A stretch of 64,000 nt of DNA, taken from NCBI GenBank assembly GCA_963921825.1, contig OY997596.1, forward strand, positions 17,489,001-17,553,000, written 5' to 3'. Under the pieces are notes generated by a model. The model was not told the DNA's origin. It was given only the letters and a program-made list of their open reading frames with translations, and did not search any database. Shown here piece by piece: positions 32,899 to 43,312 of this stretch (positions within the stretch are counted from its first letter, which is position 1; each line of letters begins with the position of its first letter). This stretch comes from Erodium maritimum. Its lineage: Eukaryota; Streptophyta; Magnoliopsida; Geraniales; Geraniaceae. The position numbers and the translations under genes are program-made.

Positions 32899-35618
32899 TG
32901 TCACGCCCCGAATTCGGCAGGATCAAACCCGGAACGCGAATGGTGAAACAATAAACAGTTTTCAAACATTTTAATAAATCGCTTAAAATCACCACTTTAA
33001 GTTAATCAAAATAAAATTTTACAACTTAAAAATACGTCCAAAACAAGCGGACAAAAACCAAAGCGTATGTCGCTAAACTCCCAAAAACCCGGACTCCCGC
33101 TCCCAGTTCTCCAAGCTTCGAGAACTCTCCTAGTCCGTCTCACGACCAGTACCTGTAGGAAAAGCAACTAGGGGTGAGCGTTCGCTCACCACCACGGATA
33201 CCAGACTGACTACGGCATACTAGCAGAAATGTCGGAACCACCAACAACAACAAAACACCGGGGACTACTATCCCCAAACCCAAGTAACCCGACTGTCACA
33301 CGAAAACTGTTACTTTCCCGAACCAACTCAAAACTCGGACGCGTAATGTAGACCCGACACAGCGGTTACGACCTCAACCCAAAACGCAAATAATAACCAC
33401 GCAACACCCAAGATCACAAAGGATCGCACGCAACAAACAAGATCACTAAGGATCGCACTCCATCTACTCAGTGTCGGTTGCTAACCGGCTGGGCTTGAGC
33501 CTGCCCCACGCAACTTTCCCAACACGCAGTCGGGCCAGGCGGTCGACCTGTTCGCGATATATACAACAATACTTTTCCGATAGCTAGTCGGAAGGGGAGC
33601 CGCCCTTCATCGCAAAAGAATGCACAACTTTACCGATAGTTAGTCGGAAGGCTAGCCAACCCCCACGCGCACGACCACAGGACCCCTTTTCTGTCAGGCG
33701 GGCCCCAACCTCCATGCAACCACAGTCATCACCCAAGGTTCAACAAATAGTGACAATAATATACGACTCACTACCCCTCGGTAGGACAGTCAGCAACAAT
33801 ACAGGTTTAACACCCCACAGGCACACATGGCCACCCACGACACACCAACAGTAATATACGGGTTCAACACCCCAAAGGCACTCATGGCCACCCACACACA
33901 CAAACAGTAAAATACGGGTTCAACACCCCACAGGCACACATGGCCACCCCCAACACACAAACAGTAAAAATACGGGTTCAACACCCCAAAGGCACACATG
34001 GCCACACACGACACACAAACAGTAAAATACGGGCTCAACACCCCAAAGGCACACATGACCACCCTCATAAGCACAACAAGTTACTTAACTACGGGGACAA
34101 CCAAAAGCCACCAGTATTTCTATTGTTCGATACATTCACGTATCCCACGACACCACTAAGTGTCGCCTGCATTTCTATTGTTAACTTTCCCTAGTCAAGG
34201 CCGAGATCCGGCTACTTTTCCCTACCTCGTAACGCTTTCCCAAAAGTCCACGCCCAAGCTCCGGCGCGCTCGCGATCACTCGTCTAGCCTCCCATTTCCG
34301 CGGTCGACGACACGATCTAACAAGAACACAATTAAAACACTTTTTTAAGTTTGCAGGCAAAGCTGAATTTTAAAGAATTAGACTCCCAAAAGAAACCCCG
34401 GAAATGTCGATCACTCCCAAACTTCCCAATTACTCAACATTGTCAACAATGGGCCTGGAAAGGCCCGATTCGCCCGGCTCGGCGAATCTGCCCGGGATTG
34501 GAAAACGCCCTTCCGGGGCTCCGAAAATTCCCGTTTTCGTTTCTACGATCTTAGAATAATTCAAGGGTTCCAATGCAATCGACGGAATAAATTTCCGACT
34601 TCCGAGCGATTTAATTCGCGTTTAAAGTTTCTAAACCCGAAATTTCTAACTTTCACAATTTAATTACATAATTCGTTCCGGGTGTGAAATATCGATTCAG
34701 GGATCGTCCAAAACCACCCGAACACGAAAAACCCGAGACCCGACACGGCCCCACCCGACCACCACTAGCCGTGGGTGGCTGGACCGGTTTTGGACCGGTT
34801 CACCACAGTGGTGGCCGGTCCCAGCTCCGGCCAGCCACCACCCACGGTGGCCGGAGCTCCCCCGAACCTCCGGTCACCGGAATCCGGTCATTTTCGTCTC
34901 AAAACGTCTACAACGAACCCCGCACCTCAACTCAACCATATTTACCTCGTTTAAACACAAACCCTAACTTTCAAATGTACCAAAACGAGAATCAAATAGG
35001 TTCTCACCGTAGGGAATGACGATGGGAGCTTGATTCTTCAACCGTTGAGACGATCCGTTGGTTGGATCGTCGGGAAATCGACAAACCCTAACCCTTTTCC
35101 TTCTCTTTTTCCTTTTCCTCTTCTCCTTCTTCTCTCTTCTTTCTCTCTCCTTTTCTCCCTCCTTTTTCTCTTTTTTTTCTATTATGGTCGCACCCTCCCC
35201 TTTGTCTTCCTTTTGTTTTGTTCAAAAATACCTACCACCACCACCTGTGTGACAAGTGGCAAGTGGGTCCCACCTCTTTAAAAAATATCTTGGTAGATAT
35301 TTTTCTGTCAGATTCGCGAAATTCGGCTGTCTCGGGCCCCGAACGGGCCCAGTTTCCAAGAAATTACGAAACTTCACAAGCTACAAGTAAACGGCTCAAA
35401 TAAGACCGCTGTAACGACGGCTAAGCTTTTTGGATCCAAAACGGGCCTCGAACGGACCAAAACGTCGCTCGGTTGACTTTTCCGGCAAAAAGTTTCCCAA
35501 ATTGGTCAAAAAGTTTCCCTGAGTCCCCCAGAACTCACTTTGGTCGATATCGGGGTCAGCTTAAGTCCGGTATGACCCTCGGGGTCAAATTTAGGTTCAT
35601 TTAAGTGTCTGTCCCAAA
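32899..35618 (-). mobile_element. Solo Gypsy LTR (2.72 kb), terminally deleted, minus orientation
   Basis: It starts TGTCACGCCCCGAATTCGG and matches the LTRs at 21149-24547 and 8246-11224, including the hairpin at 33173-33190 and the CACATGGCCACCCACGAC repeat array (33800-34060). The other side stops at GTGTCTGTCCCAAA, about 65 bp short of the normal LTR start. A 5-bp repeat ATCCT flanks it (32894-32898, 35619-35623). So the terminal 65 bp were lost with the duplication retained. Confidence 0.88.
33800..34070 (-). repeat. Tandem ~58-bp repeats in solo LTR
   Basis: Five units of GGGTTCAACACCCCAAAGGC followed by ACACATGGCCACCC and CACAAACAGTAAAATAC, the reverse complement of the array at 9911-10375 with fewer units. 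Confidence 0.88.
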
Positions 35619-35689
35619 ATCCTGATCTATGGTTCTATTCGCATCGTGGGCATAGATCGGAAACACACACGACATATTACTCCAACACT

Positions 35690-36415
35690 TAAGTAATATA
35701 AAAGCCGCTTTATTACATTGCCAACGATGATATTTACATTTGGACATTTACGATTGGGCTACGGGCATAAATGCTAACAGGATGAGCTTTGGCAATTTAA
35801 AAGGAACGAATAATTTGATGACTATTTTGCATTTGACACTAAGGTGTTCTATTTTTCATGGAGTTATCATATTCAGGAATATGACATGTGTGGTTTGCAG
35901 ATATAGAGGTCCTATTATACGTTGATGATTATCTTTTTAATAGGCATTCTTGGTTATACTTAAAAGTGATCACTTCACAGTCATGTGCATTGACATGAAG
36001 AAGTGTATTATTGAAGTGTTTGACAAAAACAAATCAAATGTATGTAGTGAAATTCGTTATGAAGGAATTCAAGAAGAAATTATATGCATTTTTGTGCAGT
36101 GATTATGTTGGGTTATTGAGGTATCTGATTCGGGAATATGACATGTGTGGTATGCAGATATAGAGGTCCTAGTTTAAGATCAAGAATCTATATACGATTT
36201 ATACGTTGATGATTATCTTTTTTTACAGGTATTCTTGGCTATCCTTAAAAGAGACCACTTCACAATCACGTGTGTTGTTACATTTAGGCTTGTCATTTAC
36301 ATGTCAAGCAAGATGTGAAAAGATAGAAAAGATGTATGATCAAATGTCATCAGACATCATACGCGTGTCCGGTGTTGAAGATTTGTTTCCTAATTTGAAG
36401 ATACTTATGGGATAG
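35690..36415 (+). pseudogene. Ulp1-like protease remnant with internal duplication
   Basis: FLVILKSDHFTVMCIDMKKC and IIEVFDKN (about 35945-36030) align with the His/Asp region of the C48 remnant at 30118-30250. The strip is repeated: GAATATGACATGTGTGGT...CAGATATAGAGGTCCTA occurs at 35876 and 36136, and the following LAILKRDHFTITC at 36230 is a second, decayed copy of the same motif. No Cys-box copy is recognisable. It may be a second copy or the split partner of the remnant at 28.5-30.8 kb. Confidence 0.6.
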
Positions 36416-36559
36416 AGATCTGATCTATTTAGGGAGTATTATGGCGCAAAGAAACTTGGAGATTCATCTAGATCATAACTATAAGGATTAAGGAAATCCT
36501 AGGAGGCACGATTACAAGTGGTAGGAGCTATAAAACGTAAAGACTAACTCTAAGCTCCG

Positions 36560-37127
36560 ATTCGGATCAATTGTCATATTCTTGATCATTGTCATCTGTG
36601 AAGACTATTTTTTCTTTGTCTATGGCTTCAGAGCTCCCAAGTGTGTTGGACTAGCGTGTTGGGAGGCTGAATGTGCTGAACAAAGAAGAACGGTGTTGTT
36701 CTCAAACAGTATTCGTAACTGAATGAGTGTTTGGTTGGGTTTACATGATTACAGATTCGCGAAGAACCTCTACAGAACAAAGGACTAAACCGATACTAAA
36801 GGTCTCGAAGGGTGGAATCGAGAGAGGATCTTAGATTCAGGGGGAGACCTTGAGATAGGTTTTCACTTGTAATAATAGCATAAGATTTAATCTAGGATGA
36901 TCTGAAACTTTTATGTTCTGATTGATTACATATAGTGAAACCTTTCCACTACCAGAGTGCCCCTATATGTAGGTGATGATGCACCGAACTGGTTAACAAA
37001 CTTGTGTGTCCTTATTGTTCTTGTTTGTTATTATTTGTGTTTCCGTACGGTTCTAAAGCAATGTGTCTATCAACAAGTCCGAACATTGTGTGAGACATCT
37101 TGCTATTACACTTAACCAGAATTTCCA
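36560..37127 (+). repeat. Copia 5' LTR (SIRE-like), left edge uncertain
   Basis: It ends ...AGAATTTCCA just before the primer site. The part from 36600 to 37050 is the inverted counterpart of 37690-38110 (GGACTAGCGTGTTG, GTGGAATCGAG, CAGATTCAGGGGGAG, CACCGAACTGG). The left edge was not found. Confidence 0.7.
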
Positions 37128-37128
37128 A

Positions 37129-37141
37129 TTGGTATCAGAGC
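37129..37141 (+). other. Primer binding site TTGGTATCAGAGC
   Basis: Complement of the initiator Met tRNA 3' end, one base after the LTR. Confidence 0.9.
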
Positions 37142-37239
37142 ATGTCACCCAATCTAAGAGGTGTGATCCTAAATAGAAATAATTATGCGTGTGCAAAATG
37201 GAAAACTAGAGAGAAGGAGGTTTAGTAAATCGTCCACCA

Positions 37240-37635
37240 GTGTTTGATGGGACAAACTATGGCTACTTGAAAGCCAGAATGAGTGCTTTCATGAAATCAT
37301 TGGATAGAAAAACTTATAAGCTTGTAACCTATGGTTGGGAGCCACCGCTACTGAAGCCTGAAGAAGGGAAACCGGTTATGCCTAAACCAGAGAAGGACAG
37401 AAGTACTGTAAAAGATGAAGCTTCAATGGGAAACTCTCGTGATCTCAATGCAATATTCAATGGTGTTGATCTGAATGTCTTCAAACTATTCAATACTTGC
37501 ACAAGTACGAAGCAAGCCCAAGAGATACTAGCAATTGCCTATGAAGGAACCACCAAAGTTAGAGACCAAAGATTACTGAAATTCTTACCAGATGCAACTT
37601 TTAGATACGATGTCAATCAAGATGTTATAACATAG
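37240..37635 (+). pseudogene. Copia gag, N-terminal fragment
   Basis: An open frame of 131 codons starts PPVFDGTNYGYLKARMSAFM and contains LNAIFNGVDLNVFKLFNTCT and AQEILAIAYEGTTKVRDQR, typical of SIRE/Maximus-type Copia gag, which packages retrotransposon RNA. It is cut at 37635, exactly where minus-strand Copia sequence begins; the stop after DVIT belongs to the junction. No zinc knuckle is reached. Confidence 0.85.
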
Positions 37636-38400
37636 AAATTGACATCTCAATTTTGTATCATGGTATGGAAAACAATAAGCATAAACAATCACACGAAGAC
37701 ATGCAATTGGTTACCCAGTTCGGTACAACATCACCTACACTCTGCTAGTGGAATGGTTTTCACTATAATGTAAAGATCAACATACAAGTTTCTCAGATCA
37801 ACCAGGTCAAACCTATGCTATGATTGCACAGTGACAAACCTATAACAGGGACTCCCCTGAATCTGATCTCCTCACTCGATTCCACTCTTCAAGCACCTCG
37901 GTCTTGGATTGTTTTCTTCATTAATAAGAGATGGTGATCTTCAATCACAACTATACAGCTCCATTCCTTGTTTGATTAAGAATCAAGATATGAGCACTCA
38001 GGCATTTACTTTGCTCCACTTCATTCAGTTTCTCAACACGCTAGTCTTACACGCTCGAGAACCCTAAACTCATGAGAGCAAAAAAACTGCACAAGAAAAG
38101 TCTTCTTTAGACTAAATGATCGACAAATAATCAATAATGAGATCAACCTTAGTTTTTGGGTTTCCGCGATATATATAGCTCTGTCGCGTGTCTCTTAGGG
38201 TTACGCGACTTCAGAGTCACAATTGCGCTTAATCTCTTCTTTCTTTGTTCAATAGAACTTCCCAATATCGATCCATACAAATCTGTGTATATATCTTCTG
38301 TTTTTTGGAAAGTAAATCATCTCGTATCCTATACATATAGAACTCTAATAATGAGTATCTATATGTAAAGGAAATATATCTCACCGGATAAAGATGGACG
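37636..38400 (-). repeat. Copia 3' LTR (SIRE-like), minus orientation, right edge uncertain
   Basis: Inverted homologue of the LTR at 36560-37127, lying downstream (on the minus strand) of the Copia pol below, so it is that element's 3' LTR. The minus strand shows a TATA-like TATATATATC at about 38170 ahead of transcribed-region sequence. The 38400-38770 strip separates it from pol and contains no gene. Confidence 0.65.
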
Positions 38401-38774
38401 CGCAATGGATATACTCAATAAGTTCTTTGCGTGTGTACTGTCATCCACTAAGCAAATAGGTAGGCAAATGTTCAGTTAGTGAGTATGGGGAGATCAGCAA
38501 GCACTCCTTTATACTTAGGACATGTTCGTGAAGTATTTAGGAGAGAGAGGGAGTTTAGTCAGCATAGGCATAAGTTATTACCCGTTGGTACCCTAGAGTA
38601 ATTGTAAAGAAGATCCCGAAGAGCGTGACTTGGTTCGGGACTGACATTCAATATCACATTCTTGAGACCTCTTGAAGTATAATTGGAGGTACCAGGCTTC
38701 TTAAGTAATGGGTACACACAAGTTGTCAAGGAACTTGAAATATTAATTCAGTAAGTTCACATACCTTCCCTGAT

Positions 38775-40440
38775 CATTAGACCATCTCATTGTTCAATGG
38801 AGCAAAGCCCCAAAGCAGGCCTTAGCTTCTCAAACCGAGCAACATCCCGAGCCTTCGTGAAGATGTCTTCTAGTTGTCTCTCTATAAGGAGATACTCAAG
38901 TTGAATGACTTTTTCCTCCACCAGCTCTCTAATAAAGTGGCGTCCGATGTCTGTGTGCTTTGTTTTACTGTGTTGTATAGGATTCTTTGAAATGTTGATA
39001 GCACTGACATTATCACAATATAATGTCTGAACATCCTAACTAACACCATACTCAGACACCATAAGCTTCATCCAAAGAAATTGAGTGCAACTACTTCCAA
39101 CAACTATATATTATGATTCAGTTGTCGAAAGAGCAATACAATTTTGATTCTTGCTAAACCAAGAGATCAGATTATTTCCAAGATAGAAGCATCCACCGGA
39201 TGTGCTTTGTCTATCAGTGGCACTCCCAGTCCAATCAGCATCACAATAGCTAATTAGTGTAGATGAAGTATCAAATGTGTACATAAGACCAACATCTGAA
39301 GTACCAATTATGTACCTTATGATTCGTTTAGCCTGAAACAAAATACTAGCCTTTGGATTGGCCTGATGTCTAGAACATACTCCCACGGAGTAAGAGATGT
39401 CTTTTCTATTGGCAGTAAGATACAAAAGACTCCCAATGATGCTCAAGTACTGGCTTTGGTCCTCAGACTCTCCTTGTTCATCACTAGTGAGCTTCATATG
39501 AGTTACTGCAAGAGATCTTTTGTGAGAGGATTTCTCTAGTCCAAACTTCTTGACCAGGTTCTTAGCATACTTGCTTTGAGAAATGAAGATCTCATTCTCA
39601 ATTTTCTTTATTTAAAAGCCTAAGAAGTAGCTTAACTCTCCTACCATTCTCATTTAAAATCCAATCTGCATATGTCGTACAAAGTGTTAAACCATCGCGT
39701 CTGAGATTCCTCCAAATACAATGTCATCGACATATATTTGGGCAATCATAACATTTCACTCTTCTTTCTTAATGAACAAGGTTCTATCAACTCCTCCTCT
39801 GACATACTCATTCTTCTCTAGATATTGAGTCGGTCTTTCATACCAGACATGAAGAGCATGTTTGAGTCTGTACAGAGCTTTAAGAAGTCTGTAGACATGT
39901 TCAGGCATATGAGGATCGATTAACCCCTTGTGTTGAGCCACATAGACCTCCTCATTCAGATACCCATTTAGCAATGCACTTTTAACATCCATTTAATATA
40001 ATTTCAAGTGTAAATGACATGCAATTCCTAGAAGTAGCCTGATAACTTCAAGTTTGGCTAAAGGTGCAAAGGTCTCATCAAAATCTACACCTTCTACTTG
40101 AGTGTATCCTTGGGACACGAGACGAGTTTTATTTTTTATCACATTTCCATGCTCATCTGTTTTGTTCTTGAAGATCCATTTGGTGCCAATCACATTGACA
40201 TTTTTTGGCTTAGGGATCGATTCCCAAACTTCATTTTTTTACGAATTGACAAGTTCTTCTTGCATAGCCCCAATTCAATATTCATCATTTATAGCCTCTT
40301 TCACATTCTTGGGTTCAATCTTTGATACAAAGCATGTTGTACCTATCATGTTTGTATTATCAATGGAGACCTTAGATCGAGTTCCTACTCCATCTTCAAT
40401 ATTCCCAATGATAACTTGTGTTGGGTGATCCTGTTTAGTC
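38775..40440 (-). pseudogene. Copia pol remnant: reverse transcriptase and RNase H
   Basis: From high to low coordinates: linker MIGTTCFVSKIEPKNVKEAI (about 40330), RT start [60 protein letters not shown], catalytic YVDDIVFGG (about 39735), then LIGSLLYLTANRKDISYSVG, CDADWTGSATDRQSTSGGC and the RNase H tail KTKHTDIGRHFIRELV. This is the SIRE/Maximus type of Ty1/Copia. There are several frameshifts and stops (about 40194, 39993, 39755, 39614, 39111). Protease and integrase are missing upstream of 40440, so the element is truncated. Confidence 0.92.
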
Positions 40441-40479
40441 TCGATGGAGAGTATGAACACATACTCGCAACGAAATAGT

Positions 40480-41430
40480 AACTCGAGACCATGTAAGCCA
40501 AGAAACAACTACCAAAGATTAGAATCACAAGACAAAAAATCAGGATTTTCATACCAAATCAAGAACAACGGATAAGGAATGATCGGGCTTGAGTCTACAA
40601 GACGCCTACGTATCCACTTGAGAATCAAAGCCACATAGTTCTTCTTATGAGGAGTCAAGAACACCACAAATGGAGAAAAATCACACCCTTGGCCTAAATT
40701 CTAGAAAGAAGAAGAGAGGTTTATGCTTCCTATTTGTGTCATGTGTTTGTTATGTTGGAAAAAGATGACTTAAATCAATTAAACCCCATCAACATAATGA
40801 ACAAAAGTATAGGACAAGCATGGTGTATATAGGACAAGTATGATGTTAAATATGGCTAGACAAGATGGGGTTAAGTGGTGAATCACCAACACCTTAATCC
40901 TTGTCTTGCTTACTTAGTACTAATTAATTGATTAATTAGTTCCATTGGCCTTTGTTGCATGAGTCTCTCATTGGCCTCTTGGAACATGTCTCGTGACCAT
41001 TCCCAACGAGGTCCCGTGACGCATTCATCGCTTCTAACCCTTCCATACCAGAAATGTCCAACATTATTTGACGTGATCAATCCTAAGACTTCAAGCCTTG
41101 TCTCGATCCGTAAAGTCCTATCCAATTACGGGCACATGACCCAGCATCCAGTTTTAGTCATGTCCCGCCACAACCCCCTATTGGCCATTCTCCATAAATG
41201 TGTCAATGAATTATATCCTCCGGTGTGACCCTTAGGTTTATGCATGTCAATAGATCGTCGTAAAATCTCATTTTACTTGATCCTATATAAGTGAAAATTA
41301 ACAAGATTTTAGTATTGTCTAATACTATATAACGAATCGATCCTACCAATTCTAACTTTTTTGTCATCCTTATGCCACCATAATCAAAATATGATTGAGA
41401 TTATCAAAGTAAATGATGAAATACAATTTT
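40480..41430 (-). repeat. Copia LTR-like remnant
   Basis: Shares GTGTGACCCTTAGGTTTATG plus CATGTC, GACGCCTACGTATCC and ATTTTACTTGATC blocks with the LTR at 31317-32893, in the same orientation, but is much diverged. No edges are clear. Confidence 0.55.
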
Positions 41431-41501
41431 CTCACACGGAAGAAGAGTCTGAGTAAAGAATTTAAAGCAATCAACCATAACATTGACCAAACAAACACAT
41501 C

Positions 41502-42733
41502 TTAATTTCTCCGACCACCATCACCACAAGTTGAGTGTCTCATGGACACCAGAGCTGGCCTCTGCTTCAATCCACTCAATGCCACCATACCATCACCATT
41601 ATTACCATTACCAAACCTCTGCACACTCTTCCTGCTCTTCAACGGAGACACCAATCTGCTAGCCAGTCTCGACGGCGAAAACGACCTGCGCAGCTTCGAG
41701 GCCACAGACACGGCACCACCAACCTTAGCAGCAGCATCAGGTCTCGCGACAGAAGCCACCTTAGCCGGGCTCTTGATCCTCACCTGAAACCTCGAAGAAC
41801 CCGAAGGCGGCTGCGGAGACTTTATCAAAAACTTGTGCGGAGATTCTCGCCTTACCAATTTCGTCTTAGAGGGTGTGTTGAGGAACAATGGGTTGGGGAA
41901 CAGAACGGCCTTCTTCGCCCAAGGCTTGAGCTTTGGGGACACCCTGTTGGCCCCATAGCTGGAGCTCTCTTTATCAGATCCCATCTTCTTCGGATTCGGA
42001 GGTGAAGAGACCTTGAAATTGATCCGGGATCGAACCCTTTGAAGCCGCCTCGGAGACGCCGATGGTTCCGGTCGGATCGATTGCAATGCGTTCTGTTTCT
42101 CCCTCTTTCTTCTTGTCCGGAGCTCGGTATTGTCTGGCTTCCTCCTTGTCTGGGTCACCGGCGTTTTTGGGTCTTCGGCTTCTACTATTTCCCTTGCGAA
42201 TTGGCTCGCTTGTATGATTTCTCCGATGGTCTCTCCGAGGAGCATCGCCGGAAGTGACATTCGACGCCAATCAGCTCCTGTATTTGCAGGGAACTTCCCA
42301 ACCGGAGATTTCTTGGGTGTTGCATTCTTAATCCTTGAACGATGAAAGAAGCAAAATTGAGAGACCCATTTCATCATACAAGTAAAATAAAATCTGGGAT
42401 TTTGAGGATATGCATACCTGAGAGACTCTTGCTTGCACCTGAGGCTGGTTCTGAGGTACCCTCTGGTGCTCCGAGGACTGAGATTCACTCCACTTATCAC
42501 TTTGGTCCCTCCACTCACAGTGTACTGAAGCTCCTGCAATCTACTCATGCATCGGTCCACCTTCACGAATCCAGAAAATGAGCAGATAAGAAAGATGAAC
42601 AGAAGAGATCTGCGTGTTTGGCTGCCGAGAAAAAGAAGAAGAGATATACCTTGGTTAGAGTTTCTCTGAGTAGGAGAGGATTGATGGGAGCCACCATCTT
42701 CCTGAGCTTCGGTGGGCTTCTTCTAGCAACCAT
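41502..42733 (-). CDS. TAN1: TANGLED1-like microtubule-binding protein
   Basis: Three coding exons: 42733-42650, 42560-42418 and 42333-41502, joined by GT/AG introns of 89 and 84 bp with continuous phase, give 352 aa. The N-terminus [20 protein letters not shown], then [38 protein letters not shown] and [19 protein letters not shown] are the conserved blocks of the plant TANGLED family. The remainder is Lys/Arg/Ser/Pro-rich and low in order, as is known for these basic proteins; there is no enzyme domain or signal peptide. Family members bind microtubules, mark the preprophase band and cortical division site, and guide the phragmoplast in cytokinesis. The length is close to what I recall of maize TAN1 and shorter than that of Arabidopsis. 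The kinesin gene lies upstream in the same orientation. It looks intact. Confidence 0.93.
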
Positions 42734-43312
42734 CTTGGCAACTCTGAAATGTCTCTCTTATTTGCAGATCCTAAATAATACCCATAAAGCCAAGAGATTG
42801 GAAACAGTCAGATCGGGAGTGAGACATTAAGTCAAAAGCAAGCCTATCTTGATGATGGAAACTCAACTCAACTCGGTCATATGTTGGTGGTGTTGTGGTA
42901 ACGGATCTATTTGGTACCCCCAACGGTCATAAATTTCATAACGGCTACTCCTTGCTTGCTAATAAAGTCGTGTCCATGCGTAAAGATACTTTTTCCTAAT
43001 CACTTACACAAGGATTAAATTCAAAGGTGGGACCCACTGGCAACATGTTTGTCGTTTCATAGAGGACAGATCCCAACATCATATTCAACCAGATGGTTTC
43101 AATTCTTCTGTTAAAATCCAAAATCGAAATTACCACTTAGCTCTATACTGAATTGGAGAAAATTGAATTCATGAAATGTAGATTGAGCTTGGTAAGCAAG
43201 AAGCATACATTTGTAACAAAAAGTCACAGCGACGAGATAAAGAGAATAATAGGGGTGGACACTGACTTTAGTGTTCACATTCACAGTATATGATACACAT
43301 TGAATAGAGAGT
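42734..43312. promoter_or_regulatory. Intergenic region: TAN1 promoter and kinesin 3' flank
   Basis: This 579-bp gap must hold the TAN1 promoter and 5' UTR and the 3' end of the kinesin gene. No unambiguous TATA box or poly(A) signal was singled out; there is no sign of a gene. Confidence 0.4.

Larger units (their letters stand above)
31317..35687 (-). mobile_element. Ty1/Copia 5' LTR (about 1.65 kb) split by a solo Gypsy LTR
   Basis: The LTR is bounded by TGTTGGA (31317) and TCCAACA (35687), 7-bp perfect terminal inverted repeats, and lies directly beside the tRNA-Met primer site, so it is a 5' LTR in minus orientation. Removing 32899-35623 restores continuity across the ATCCT duplication. 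A related LTR remnant is at 40480-41430. No internal Copia genes follow the leader. Confidence 0.82.

Noticed and set aside
33790..34074. Repetitive frame on the minus strand, VAMCAFGVLNPY-type
   Set aside because: Translation of the LTR tandem repeat.
41535..42005. Plus-strand frames across TAN1
   Set aside because: Shadows of the minus-strand TAN1 exon 3, whose protein is conserved.
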